Assembly (NCBI RefSeq): GCF_049896245.1
Contig: NZ_JAFCTX010000001.1
Location: 166,964 to 230,963, forward strand
Origin: Cypionkella sp049896245
GTDB lineage: Bacteria; Pseudomonadota; Alphaproteobacteria; Rhodobacterales; Rhodobacteraceae
DNA length: 64,000 nucleotides
Reading direction: 5' to 3'
Shown one piece after another: positions 35,200-43,980 of this stretch (positions are counted from its first letter, which is position 1; each line of letters opens with the position of its first letter). A program made the position numbers and the translations under genes. The notes below the pieces were generated by a model that ran no database searches, had not been told where the DNA came from, and saw only the letters and a list, made by a program, of their open reading frames with translations.

Positions 35200-36043
35200 C
35201 GGACGCAGCGCGATCAGGCGCAAATTACCCATGCGGCTGGTCTTATCGGCCACTTGGCTGATCCTGCTGACGCTTGCCGCCGTGTTTGCGCCACTGATCG
35301 CGCCAAAAGACCCGCTCGCGCAAGACTTGTTCCTAGGTCAGTTGCCGCCGTTCTGGGTGCAGGGGCACGAGCCCGGCTATCTGCTCGGCACCGATTCCCT
35401 GGGCCGCGATGTGCTCAGCCGCATCCTTTATGGCGCGCGATTGGCGCTGACCGTGGCCCTGATCGCGGGCAGCATCACCTGCATCATCGGCGCCACCATG
35501 GGCCTGCTCGCCGGATTTCTGCGCGGTTGGGTCGATATCCTGATCAGCCGCGCGATTGATATCTGGATGGCCTTCCCCCCCGTGCTGTTCTCGATCCTGC
35601 TGATCGCCGTGCTTGGCCCCAGCTTGTCGTCAATCATCATCGCCATCGTGGTGATCGACTGGACCCGTTTTGCCCGCGTGATCCGGGCCGAGGCGATGAA
35701 CCAAGGGGCGATGGATTACGTCGCCTCGGCGCAAGTCGCAGGCCGCACCCGGCTGTCGACCATGCTGACCGAAATTCTGCCCAACGTCCTGCCCACCATC
35801 GTCGTGCTTCTCACCCTAGAAATGGGGATTTCCATCATCGTCGAAGCCATCCTGTCTTTCGTTAACCTCTCCATCTCCACAGATGATCCGACTTGGGGCG
35901 GTATGATCGCCGAGGGTCGCGCCTCAATCCACCAAGCCTGGTGGGTGCTGGTGTTCCCATTGATCACGCTGTTCCTCACCGTTTTAAGCTTCTCGCAACT
36001 GGGCGAAGGCTTGAAAGACCGCTTCGATCCGGTGCTGCGATGA
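35192..36043 (+). CDS. Peptide-type ABC transporter permease (DppC-like)
   Basis: 283 residues. It carries the DppC/OppC hallmark LGTDSLGRDVLSRILYGARL near the first third and an EAA loop (AMDYVASAQVAGRTRLSTML). The C terminus PTWGGMIAEGRASIHQAWWV is typical. The frame starts inside the upstream permease gene and ends in an ATGA overlap with the first ATPase gene, so the five transporter genes form one tightly coupled operon. Confidence 0.88.
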   Translation: MLDGRSAIRRKLPMRLVLSATWLILLTLAAVFAPLIAPKDPLAQDLFLGQLPPFWVQGHEPGYLLGTDSLGRDVLSRILYGARLALTVALIAGSITCIIGATMGLLAGFLRGWVDILISRAIDIWMAFPPVLFSILLIAVLGPSLSSIIIAIVVIDWTRFARVIRAEAMNQGAMDYVASAQVAGRTRLSTMLTEILPNVLPTIVVLLTLEMGISIIVEAILSFVNLSISTDDPTWGGMIAEGRASIHQAWWVLVFPLITLFLTVLSFSQLGEGLKDRFDPVLR

Positions 36044-36909
36044 GCTATCTGTCGATCCGCAATCTGTCGGCCCATCTGAAAGGTCGGCCTGATCAAATCC
36101 TGCGCCGGGTGTCGCTGGAGGTCGCCGCTGGCGAGGTGCGCGGTCTGGTCGGCGAATCCGGTGCAGGCAAGTCTATGATCGGCAAAGCTATTCTGGGCAC
36201 CTTGCCGCAATCGGTTGAGATCACGGGTGGCCAGATCATCCTCGACGGCACCGATCTGCTCACGCTGCCAGCTGCACAGCGCCGCAGTTTGATCGGGGCT
36301 ACATGCGCGCTGATCCCGCAAGACCCGCTGACGGCGCTGAACCCCTCGCGCCGGATTGGCCCCCAGATCACCAACCGTCTGGTCGATATCCTGCATTGGA
36401 GCCGCGCTGATGCCGAAAAGCGCGCCCGTGACCTTTTGGCCGAGGTGCAAATCCCCGACCCCGAGCGGGTGATGCGCAGCTATCCGCACGAACTTTCCGG
36501 GGGTATGCGCCAGCGCATCCTGATCGCATCGGCCTTTGCAGCCGAACCAAAATTGATCATCGCGGATGAGCCGACCACGGCGCTGGATGTCACCGTGCAA
36601 AAGCAAATCCTGAAGCTGATCGCGGCGATGCAGGCCCGCCACGGCACGGCTTTGCTGTTTGTCACCCACGATCTGGGTGTGGTCTCCAAAGTCTGCCAAA
36701 CCCTGTCGGTGCTTTATGCGGGCTATGTGCTGGAAGACAGCACGATCCCTGACTTTTTCCATGCCCCCAAACACTCCTATTCCCGCGCCCTGCTGGCAGC
36801 TACACCGAAATACACCGACCCCAACGGCAGTCTGACTCCGGTGTCCGATGCCGTGATCGCAGCCACCCGCGCCGAAGTCGAAGCGAGCGATCGGAGCGCG
36901 CATGTCTGA
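36040..36909 (+). CDS. Peptide-type ABC transporter ATP-binding protein (DppD-like)
   Basis: 289 residues. Walker A GESGAGKSMIGKAI, Q-loop CALIPQDPLTALNPSRRIG, signature LSGGMRQRILIA, Walker B LIIADEPTTALD, switch His in LFVTHDLGVV. The C-terminal HAPKHSYSRALLAATPKYT is the usual oligopeptide-ATPase tail. Pairs with the following gene (8-nt overlap) as a heterodimeric motor. Confidence 0.88.
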   Translation: MSYLSIRNLSAHLKGRPDQILRRVSLEVAAGEVRGLVGESGAGKSMIGKAILGTLPQSVEITGGQIILDGTDLLTLPAAQRRSLIGATCALIPQDPLTALNPSRRIGPQITNRLVDILHWSRADAEKRARDLLAEVQIPDPERVMRSYPHELSGGMRQRILIASAFAAEPKLIIADEPTTALDVTVQKQILKLIAAMQARHGTALLFVTHDLGVVSKVCQTLSVLYAGYVLEDSTIPDFFHAPKHSYSRALLAATPKYTDPNGSLTPVSDAVIAATRAEVEASDRSAHV

Positions 36910-37717
36910 ATCCTACGACGCAAAGCTTTACCAAATTGATAACTTGCGGCTGTCTTTGGCCGATATGACGCAAAAGCCGCTGATTGGGGCGGCCCCCCGG
37001 TTGGAAATTCTCAAGGGACTGACTTTCAGCATCCCAAAAGGCGAAATACTTGGCATCGTTGGCGGTTCAGGTTCCGGCAAATCCACCTTGGGCCGCGCCT
37101 TGCTGCGCCTGCTGGAGCCCTCGGGCGGCACAATAAAATTCGACGGCCAAGACATCACCCACCTCACCGAACGTGACTTACGCCCGCTGCGCCGCCGTTT
37201 TCAGATGATTTTCCAAGACCCGATGAGCAGCCTCAATCCGCGCCATCGTATCGGCCAAATCATCGCCGCCCCGCTGTCTTTGCACGGCCTGAGCAACCCG
37301 AAACTCCGCGCGCTGGAAGCGCTTGACCACGTCGGCCTGCCGCGCAGTTTCGCTTCCCGCTACCCGCATGAACTCTCGGGTGGTCAGCGCCAACGCATCG
37401 GCATCGCCCGCGCTATTGCTTTGAAACCCGAGTTCATTCTCGCCGACGAGATCGTCTCGGGCCTTGATGTATCCTCCCAAGCACAAATCCTCAACCTGCT
37501 GGAATCCTTGGTGAAAGATCTTGGTCTGACGCTGGCTTTCATCAGCCACGACCTGAGCGTGATCCGCCGCCTCTGTACCCGCATCATCGTGCTGCACCAA
37601 GGTCAGATCGTGGAAAACGCCGCCACCGCAGACCTCTTTGCCAATCCGCAAGCCGCCTATACCCGCGAATTGCTGGAGGCTATTCCGCTGCCCGATCCCA
37701 ATCAAGTCTGGGTCTAA
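36902..37717 (+). CDS. Peptide-type ABC transporter ATP-binding protein (DppF-like)
   Basis: 271 residues. Walker A GGSGSGKSTLGRAL, QMIFQDPMSSLNPRHRIGQI, signature LSGGQRQRIGIARA, Walker B FILADEIVSGLD (Ile-Val in place of the more common Pro-Thr after DE, a known OppF-type variant), switch LAFISHDLSVI. Last gene of the transporter operon; a short repeat element follows its stop. Confidence 0.88.
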   Translation: MSESYDAKLYQIDNLRLSLADMTQKPLIGAAPRLEILKGLTFSIPKGEILGIVGGSGSGKSTLGRALLRLLEPSGGTIKFDGQDITHLTERDLRPLRRRFQMIFQDPMSSLNPRHRIGQIIAAPLSLHGLSNPKLRALEALDHVGLPRSFASRYPHELSGGQRQRIGIARAIALKPEFILADEIVSGLDVSSQAQILNLLESLVKDLGLTLAFISHDLSVIRRLCTRIIVLHQGQIVENAATADLFANPQAAYTRELLEAIPLPDPNQVWV

Positions 37718-37720
37718 TCC

Positions 37721-37772
37721 ATTTCATCTTGGCAAAAATACTCTCGCCGGAGGCGCCTCGGGGGCGCCCAGC
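37721..37772. repeat. Rhodobacteraceae-type 3'-end repeat with hairpin
   Basis: TTTCATCTTGGCAAAAATACTCTCGCCGGAGGC, broken by a following GGCGCC-TCGGG-GGCGCC hairpin (about 37754-37770). It lies between convergent genes and belongs to the CCTCCGGCGGGAGTATTT family. Confidence 0.55.
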
Positions 37773-37779
37773 TCAGGTC

Positions 37780-38241
37780 TCAACTCTCAAACCGCGGCAA
37801 ATCCACCACGCCTTTTTTCAGGATAAAGCAGCCATAGGGCCCCGGATCAGAAGTGCGAATGATGGCAAACGCGCGCCCGGCGGCTTCGTAAAACGCGAAG
37901 CGCTCCAAAGCCTGCATTGGCACGGCCCGGTCTTCGGCCCTGTCAATCACGCCCTGCACCAGACCGAACACTGGCATATCCCCATCGGGATCGCCCACCA
38001 CCTGCATCCGCGCAACTGGCGCATTCACAAATGTGTCCAGCGGCATCAAGGTTAATATCGCGGCGATCCCGGTGGGAATATCACAGCCGACCATATCGAC
38101 CACACGGCCATGCGTGGTTTTCGCGGCAATCGTCGCCGCCGGGTGGTTCACATCGCAAATCACCAGCGCGTCGCCGTGCCCCATCAGCATCAGCACATGC
38201 ACCATTTCCGCCGACAGGTGCCGGTCAATCCCCTTCAGCAT
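37780..38241 (-). CDS. RbsD/FucU-family sugar mutarotase, paralogue 1
   Basis: 153 residues. MLKGIDRHLSAEMVHVLMLM GHGDALVICDVNHP holds the catalytic His and Asp region. ERFAFYEAAGRAFAIIRTSD and YGCFILKKGVV form the FucU C-terminal block. FucU interconverts anomers of L-fucose and similar sugars. It is the last gene of the minus operon (binding protein, two permeases, this gene). A paralogue with the same N terminus ends the mirror operon at 43524, so the cluster has two mutarotases. Confidence 0.82.
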   Translation of the reverse strand: MLKGIDRHLSAEMVHVLMLMGHGDALVICDVNHPAATIAAKTTHGRVVDMVGCDIPTGIAAILTLMPLDTFVNAPVARMQVVGDPDGDMPVFGLVQGVIDRAEDRAVPMQALERFAFYEAAGRAFAIIRTSDPGPYGCFILKKGVVDLPRFES

Positions 38242-38256
38242 CTATTTGATCGCCCC

Positions 38257-39189
38257 CTACTTGATCGCACCGGCCGCCATGCCTTTGATGATATAGCGTT
38301 CCAGCACCACACCGATCACGATCAGCGGTAGGATCGCCGCCCAGGACAGTGCCGCCATCGACCACCATGAAATGCCTTGCGAGCCGGTTTGCGAGGCCAC
38401 CATCACCGGCAAAGTGTTGGCATGGGTCGAGGTCAGCAGGGCCGCGAAGAAATACTCATTCCACGTCAGCACCAGCGACAGAATGAACGCCGCCACCATC
38501 CCCGGCAGCGCAATCGGCAGAATGATGGTGATGAACGCACCCCAGATCGACAAGCCATCGACCAAAGCCGCCTCCTCTAATTCAGTCGGAATCGAGGAAA
38601 ACTGATCGCGCATGATCCAGATTACGATCGGCAATACCGATAAAGTATACAGCAAAATCAAGCCAATACGGGTATCGAGCAGCGCCAGCTCCTTATACAG
38701 CACCAGCATCGGCAAAGCCAAAACCACCGGCGGCAGGATCAGTTGCGACAGGAAGAAAAACGAAATGTCGCTGTTGCCCATCCAGAGGAATTTATAGTTG
38801 AACCGGCTCAGCCCATAAGCCGCCAGCGAGCCCAGCATCACCGCCAGAACCGAGGAAGTCACCGAAGTGATCGCCGAATTGGTGAAGCGCTTCATAAATT
38901 CGTCGCGCACCGTGCTGTCGGCGCCAATCGTATCGGGCGACAGGCCCAAAGACTTCCAGCCCAGCCATTTGGGCGTGAAATCCAGCCACGGGATCAGATT
39001 GCCCTTCATCACGTCAGGGGCCATTTTGAAGCTGGTGGTCAGCGTCCAATAGATTGGAAACAAACAGATAAAGGCCCACAGGATCAGCAGGCCATAGACG
39101 AAAAGTCGCCCCGTAAACCATTTCGGGCGAAAGCTGCGATCAGCGGCGGAATCCCTGAAAATCTGTCCGCTCATGTTGGCTTCACTCAT
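38257..39189 (-). CDS. Carbohydrate ABC transporter permease (MalG-like)
   Basis: 310 residues, six predicted membrane segments. CLFPIYWTLTTSFK is the N-terminal MalG block, and the EAA loop reads LEEAALVDGLSIWGAFITII. It partners the MalF-like permease, whose stop it overlaps by 4 nt. The cognate ATPase is the divergent gene at 42411. Confidence 0.88.
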   Translation of the reverse strand: MSEANMSGQIFRDSAADRSFRPKWFTGRLFVYGLLILWAFICLFPIYWTLTTSFKMAPDVMKGNLIPWLDFTPKWLGWKSLGLSPDTIGADSTVRDEFMKRFTNSAITSVTSSVLAVMLGSLAAYGLSRFNYKFLWMGNSDISFFFLSQLILPPVVLALPMLVLYKELALLDTRIGLILLYTLSVLPIVIWIMRDQFSSIPTELEEAALVDGLSIWGAFITIILPIALPGMVAAFILSLVLTWNEYFFAALLTSTHANTLPVMVASQTGSQGISWWSMAALSWAAILPLIVIGVVLERYIIKGMAAGAIK

Positions 39190-40292
39190 GTTCTGGGCCT
39201 CGCAAACCGATCCGCAAGTTTCATCAAGATCGTCATCACAATGATGATCAGCACCAAATAGAACATTGCCAAAAGCGTGCCATAACCGACATTCGATCTA
39301 TCCCGATACTCGCGGAAAATGAACGAAGTCACCGTGTCAGTCGCCCCGCCCGGCCCACCTGATGTCACAGCGATCACGATATCCGCCAGTTTCAGCTTGA
39401 AGATAATGCGGATCAAAATCGCGGTGATCGACACTGGCAGCATCATCGGGAAGGTTACTTCCCAAAACGCCCGCCAGCCGTTCGCGCCATCAACCTTGGC
39501 GGCCTCGTTCAATTCCTTCGGGATCGCCTGCAAACCCGCCAAAATCATGATCATCATAAACGGAATGAAGGTCCAGGCGTCCATCAGCATGATCGTGGCT
39601 TTCGCCACTCCCGGCGTGCCGAAGAATGAAGGCGTCTCCCATCCCAACGCCTTCGCCAGCCGCGCCACCGGGCCAAAGCGCGCCTCCAGCATCGACTTGC
39701 CGATCATCCAGCTGACCGCGACGGGTGACAGCATCAGAGGCAGCAGAAACGCCACCCGGAAGAACTTCCGCGCTTTGATTTCGGCGTTCAAGGCCAAAGC
39801 CAGCCCGAAGGCAATGGTATATTCCACAAGGATCGCAAGCACATACCAGACCATGTTCAGAAGCGCATTCCAGTAGAACGGGTCCGCCCACATCTGCCGC
39901 ACATTGGTCAATCCGTTGAAATGTCGCCCGTTCGGGCTGGACAGGTTCCAATCCGAAAACGCGATCACCAAACCAAACAGCAGCGGGAAAACGGTTAATG
40001 AAATCACAAACAGCGCCGCAGGCAGCACGAACAAGGTGCGCTTGCCATGCTCGCCATGCAGCAAAACCTGCCCCCAGCTGAGACAAATCGCCCAGAGGAT
40101 ATAGGCATAGAGCGTTGGCCGCCAACTGGTCAGGCCAAAGTCATGCAGACCCTGCACCTGCATCAGTTGCGCCAAAGCCACCAGCGCCATCAGCAAAGCA
40201 GAGCCCCAGATGATCGCTGTGCCCAGCGCGCGGCGCTGATCCGAGATATTGTCATTGCTGACAACGTGTAAAAGATCGCCTGAACTGCTCAA
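39186..40292 (-). CDS. Carbohydrate ABC transporter permease (MalF-like)
   Basis: 368 residues, about eight membrane segments, longer at the N terminus than typical MalF-like permeases (three extra hydrophobic segments before RTLFVLPAALFVISLTVFPL). The EAA loop is LNEAAKVDGANGWRAFWEVT, and SGGPGGATDTVTSFIFREY is the typical C-terminal motif. It is separated from the upstream binding-protein gene by a 212-nt gap with a large inverted repeat. Confidence 0.87.
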   Translation of the reverse strand: MSSSGDLLHVVSNDNISDQRRALGTAIIWGSALLMALVALAQLMQVQGLHDFGLTSWRPTLYAYILWAICLSWGQVLLHGEHGKRTLFVLPAALFVISLTVFPLLFGLVIAFSDWNLSSPNGRHFNGLTNVRQMWADPFYWNALLNMVWYVLAILVEYTIAFGLALALNAEIKARKFFRVAFLLPLMLSPVAVSWMIGKSMLEARFGPVARLAKALGWETPSFFGTPGVAKATIMLMDAWTFIPFMMIMILAGLQAIPKELNEAAKVDGANGWRAFWEVTFPMMLPVSITAILIRIIFKLKLADIVIAVTSGGPGGATDTVTSFIFREYRDRSNVGYGTLLAMFYLVLIIIVMTILMKLADRFARPRT

Positions 40293-40416
40293 AATCTCGC
40301 CCCGCTTGGGAAAAACAAGCTGCCCGTAAAGGCAGCCTGCTTCAATTTTGACAAGCCGCGATTGAGATCACGCCCAGCCGTTTCATTCTGCACCGTAATT
40401 CTAACTGACAGGTTAA

Positions 40417-40489
40417 GAGCCTCCGGCGGGGATATTTGAGCAGAGAGGATGACCTTGCTCTTTTCAAAATACTCCCGCCGGAGGCTTTT
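40417..40489. repeat. CCTCCGGCGGG inverted repeat between binding-protein and permease genes
   Basis: GAGCCTCCGGCGGGGATATTT (arm from 40417) pairs with AATACTCCCGCCGGAGGCTTTT (arm to 40489) around about 30 nt that include GAGCAGAGAGG and CTTGCTCTTTT. On the minus strand it follows the binding-protein stop by 16 nt, so it may attenuate transcription into the permeases. A second smaller hairpin (GCTGCC/GGCAGC) lies at 40319-40336. Confidence 0.65.
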
Positions 40490-40504
40490 CCGGTCAACTC
40501 AACA

Positions 40505-42142
40505 TCACATCCCAAGCGATGCCTTATACAGCTTGATCTGGCTGTCACGCCCGATCTGGTCGGTGATCTTCTCCCAAGCCGCCGCAATCGCATCGGCGGT
40601 TTCCTGAGCGGTCTTGTATTGGCCGGAATAGCCCTTGGCCAATTCATCCTCGGCGACCGAATAGTATTGGAAGATGCCGGGGATACGCGGTTCAATCGCG
40701 GCGTTGGGGTGGTTGTAGCTGTCAAGGTTGGACCCAAGGTAATCCTCGATGAACGCCTTGTCATAGCCTGCGGCCACCCATTCGTCATAGTTGAACTGGC
40801 TGTTCCGATACGGCTGGAAGCCCGAAGGATAAGCCGCCATCCACAAGGAAATATCCTTGCCACCCAGATGCGCCGCCGCCGACCAAGCCGCTTTACGCTT
40901 TTTCTCATCGGCTGAGACGCGGTTGGTCACATAGACGCCCCAGCCAAGGAAGGCCATGTTCGGGGATTCGTTATATGTCTCCTCCCAGGCCGAGGTTTTG
41001 GCGTTATAGACCTTGTCCGAGCCGCGGTTGATGCCAAAGCCCACCACATCACCGACCACCGATGTATCAGACGTGCGCGCGTTAGAGCCCACGTCGCCCC
41101 ACCACATCAGGCTGGAGCCTGTGCCCGCCAAGAACTGCGAGAACGCCGTGGTGCCGGGATCGGCGTTGATCTGGTCTGCCGGATAGGCCCCCGGCGTGGC
41201 GATCAGATCCATCACGTCTTGAATGGCCTGCACCCAACCCGGATTGTTGACGCGCGGTTTCATCGTCTCGGGGTCAAACAGCCAAGCCGGATCGGACGGA
41301 TGCTTCACATAAGCCGCCGCGCGGTTTTCCAGGAAGTAGAAGCCAAAGCCGCCCCAGCCTTTCAGCGGATCCAGATAGCCAATCGCAGGCTGCCCGGTCA
41401 GCGGATCGATCTTGCCAACGATCACCTTGGAATAGGCGTTGACCTCTTGCCAAGTCTTCGGCGGCTCTGCCATGCCCGAAATAGCGCCCTCACCGAAGTA
41501 ATCGGTGCGATACGCAAACGTATGGCAATCGCCATCAATCGAGATGCGGTAGGTCTTGCCATCCCATGTGCCAACCGGGGCTTTGAGGTAGTTCACATAA
41601 TCGTCCATGTCGATCTGGGTCTTCACCCAATCCGGCATCTCATCCAGCAAGCCTTTGGAGGCGGTATCACCCTCCAGCGGCGCGCCCATCGCGAGAATGT
41701 CGAAATCGACGGTCGCGGTGGCGATGCTTTGCTGCAAGCGCGGGTTATAATCGGCTTGAGCAAGGTCGATCCAGTTGATTTTGGCGCCAGTATAAGCCTC
41801 CCACCCCTTCAACAGACCGCGGAACAGGATGTTGTGCAAACCGTTGTTGTTGATGCCGAAGAACGACAGCTCAACCCCGGCGAACTCGCCCTCGGCCACG
41901 TTGGTCTTGGTGCTGTCGAGGCACATCTCGCCAACCTTCTGCCAATCCGCATCGGTGGGCGAGCCTTTGCCCACACCAGGAATTTGTAAAATCTGCGCCC
42001 GCACCGAGTCTTGTGCCATGGCGGGGCCGTAACCCATCACCTTCGGCATCACCGCGAGTGCGGTCAGCGCCGTCGCCCCCTGCAACATGCGACGGCGGCT
42101 GAGTGTGGCCTGAACTGCGGCCTGATAAAGTTCTACTTTCAA
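40505..42142 (-). CDS. Carbohydrate ABC transporter substrate-binding protein, Tat-type signal
   Basis: 545 residues, family 1 extracellular solute-binding protein. The first 44 residues hold LSRRRMLQGATALTALAV, a twin-arginine signal, ending GPAMAQ. LLKGWEAYTGAKINWIDLAQ, FDILAMGAPLEGDTASKGLL and AEPPKTWQEVNAYSKVI are binding-protein features. First gene of the minus operon. Its promoter region contains the GntR operator CTAACATGTTAG at 42332. The sugar is unknown; neighbouring FucU genes suggest an aldose with slow mutarotation. Confidence 0.85.
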   Translation of the reverse strand: MKVELYQAAVQATLSRRRMLQGATALTALAVMPKVMGYGPAMAQDSVRAQILQIPGVGKGSPTDADWQKVGEMCLDSTKTNVAEGEFAGVELSFFGINNNGLHNILFRGLLKGWEAYTGAKINWIDLAQADYNPRLQQSIATATVDFDILAMGAPLEGDTASKGLLDEMPDWVKTQIDMDDYVNYLKAPVGTWDGKTYRISIDGDCHTFAYRTDYFGEGAISGMAEPPKTWQEVNAYSKVIVGKIDPLTGQPAIGYLDPLKGWGGFGFYFLENRAAAYVKHPSDPAWLFDPETMKPRVNNPGWVQAIQDVMDLIATPGAYPADQINADPGTTAFSQFLAGTGSSLMWWGDVGSNARTSDTSVVGDVVGFGINRGSDKVYNAKTSAWEETYNESPNMAFLGWGVYVTNRVSADEKKRKAAWSAAAHLGGKDISLWMAAYPSGFQPYRNSQFNYDEWVAAGYDKAFIEDYLGSNLDSYNHPNAAIEPRIPGIFQYYSVAEDELAKGYSGQYKTAQETADAIAAAWEKITDQIGRDSQIKLYKASLGM

Positions 42143-42331
42143 GACGTCTCCTCCCTTTTTGCCCTTGCGCGGTCAAAGACCGCCGAGCTGTTATCTGTCA
42201 AAACTTTGGAACCCCAACTCCTATGGAACCCCGGTGGCCCGTCCGGCACACCCTGCACGCAGGCCTCCCCTCCCACCGCAAATACCTTCCTTAGGGTTAG
42301 ATTGGCCTGTGGCAATGCCGCTGTCAAGATT

Positions 42332-42343
42332 CTAACATGTTAG
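42332..42343. promoter_or_regulatory. GntR operator 1 (CTAACATGTTAG)
   Basis: Perfect 12-bp palindrome in the 268-nt gap between the divergent binding-protein and ATPase genes. The identical sequence abuts the start of the GntR gene at 51082, and a variant lies at 49146. Confidence 0.7.
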
Positions 42344-42410
42344 TATGATCAGCAGATAGACAGCGCCCCCCGGCATGACTATTCTTGCAGCAACAACGGG
42401 GGGGAACCAC

Positions 42411-43463
42411 ATGGCTGAAGTCACAATCCGCGATCTGCGCAAGGCTTATGGCGGGGTGCAGGTGATCAGCGGCCTGAACTTGGATATCAAAGACGGCGAG
42501 TTCGTGGTGCTGGTCGGCCCCTCGGGCTGCGGCAAATCCACGCTTTTGCGGATGCTGGCGGGGCTGGAGGAGATTTCGGCAGGCGATATCAGCATCGGCA
42601 CCGCGCGCGTCAATAACCTGCCGCCGTCCGAGCGTGACATCGCCATGGTGTTTCAGAACTACGCCCTCTACCCGCATAAAACCGTCGCCGCCAACATGGG
42701 ATTTGCGCTGAAAATGCGCGGCATGGAGGCCGGGGCGATTCGCAGCAAAGTCGAACGCGCCGCCGCAATCCTTGGTCTTACCCCCTATCTTGACCGCTTC
42801 CCGCGTGCCCTTTCGGGTGGTCAGCGCCAACGCGTCGCCATGGGCCGCGCCATCGTGCGCGACCCAAAAGTGTTCCTGTTTGATGAACCTTTGTCGAACC
42901 TCGACGCCAAACTGCGGGTGCAGATGCGCACCGAGATCAAAGAACTGCACCAGCGCCTGAAAACCACCACGGTCTATGTCACCCACGACCAGATCGAGGC
43001 GATGACCATGGCCGATAAAATCGTCGTCATGCAGGGTGGCCGGATTGAGCAGGTCGGCGCACCGTTAGAGCTTTACGACCGCCCGGCCAATATCTTCGTC
43101 GCCTCTTTCATCGGATCACCGTCGATGAACCTGATCGACGGTGTGGTGAAAGGCGGCATGGTCGATGTCGACGGCGCGCGCCTTGCGTTGCCGCCCGGAT
43201 CGACCGCAACCGAGGGCCAACAGGTTGTCTACGGCGTGCGCCCGGAAACCCTCACCGCCAGCGCCGAAGGCTTGAAAGGCACCATCGCCGTGATCGAACC
43301 CACTGGTTCGGAAACCCATGTCGTCGTGCGCATTTCAGGCCGCGAAGTCACCGCCGTTTTCCGCGACCGGGTCAGCTTCCGCCCCGGCGAAAGCATCACC
43401 CTCGCCCCCGACGCCACCCAATCGCATATCTTCGACAAAGCCAGCGGGCAAAGGCTGACCTAA
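42411..43463 (+). CDS. Carbohydrate ABC transporter ATP-binding protein (MalK/UgpC type)
   Basis: About 350 residues. Walker A GPSGCGKSTLLRML, Q-loop VFQNYALYPHKTV, signature LSGGQRQRVAMGRA, Walker B VFLFDEPLSNLDAKLR, then the C-terminal OB-type regulatory domain (FVASFIGSPSMNLIDG, YGVRPE). It energises the two divergent permeases. ATG 42411 follows GGGGGGAACC; an upstream in-frame ATG (42375) lacks family sequence. First of a plus operon with FucU paralogue 2 and the ribokinase-like gene. Confidence 0.88.
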   Translation: MAEVTIRDLRKAYGGVQVISGLNLDIKDGEFVVLVGPSGCGKSTLLRMLAGLEEISAGDISIGTARVNNLPPSERDIAMVFQNYALYPHKTVAANMGFALKMRGMEAGAIRSKVERAAAILGLTPYLDRFPRALSGGQRQRVAMGRAIVRDPKVFLFDEPLSNLDAKLRVQMRTEIKELHQRLKTTTVYVTHDQIEAMTMADKIVVMQGGRIEQVGAPLELYDRPANIFVASFIGSPSMNLIDGVVKGGMVDVDGARLALPPGSTATEGQQVVYGVRPETLTASAEGLKGTIAVIEPTGSETHVVVRISGREVTAVFRDRVSFRPGESITLAPDATQSHIFDKASGQRLT

Positions 43464-43523
43464 AATCGTCTGGCTTGACCCTTCGCGGAAATCCAGCACA
43501 TTAGCGACAAATGGGAGGGCACT

Positions 43524-43979
43524 ATGCTCAAAGGAATTGACCCGCGCTTGAACGCGGAAGTGCTGCATTGCTTGCGAGCAATGGGCCACGGCGATGTGCT
43601 AATTTTGGCCGATACCAACTTCCCGTCGGATTCGGTCGCCCGCGCCACGGTCACGGGCAAACTCTTGCGGATGGAAAACCTGACCTGCGCCGAAGCCGCG
43701 CAAGCGATCCTCTCAGTCTACCCGCTCGACACTTTCGTGGCCGATTTCGCAGGCCGCATGGAAGTCGTAGGTGCGCCCGGTGAAATCCCGCCCGTGCAGG
43801 CCGAGGTGCAGGCCGAAATCAACGCCGCCGAAGGGGCCAACCGTCCGATGATCTCGATCGAGCGTTTCGCCTTCTACGACATGGCGCGTGAAGCCTATGC
43901 CGTGATCCAAACCGGAGAGCGCCGCTTTTACGGCTGCTTCATGTTCCGTAAAGGCGTGATCCCGCCGGAGGATAAGTAA
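43524..43979 (+). CDS. RbsD/FucU-family sugar mutarotase, paralogue 2
   Basis: 151 residues. MLKGIDPRLNAEVLHCLRAM GHGDVLILADTNFP is almost the textbook FucU N terminus, and SIERFAFYDMAREAYAVIQT then FYGCFMFRKGVIPP complete the family. Shares the MLKGID-R-L-AE start with paralogue 1 at 37780. GGGAGGG lies upstream, and the ribokinase gene begins 1 nt after its stop. It likely speeds conversion of the imported sugar to the anomer used by the kinase or dehydrogenase. Confidence 0.85.
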   Translation: MLKGIDPRLNAEVLHCLRAMGHGDVLILADTNFPSDSVARATVTGKLLRMENLTCAEAAQAILSVYPLDTFVADFAGRMEVVGAPGEIPPVQAEVQAEINAAEGANRPMISIERFAFYDMAREAYAVIQTGERRFYGCFMFRKGVIPPEDK

Positions 43980-43980
43980 C

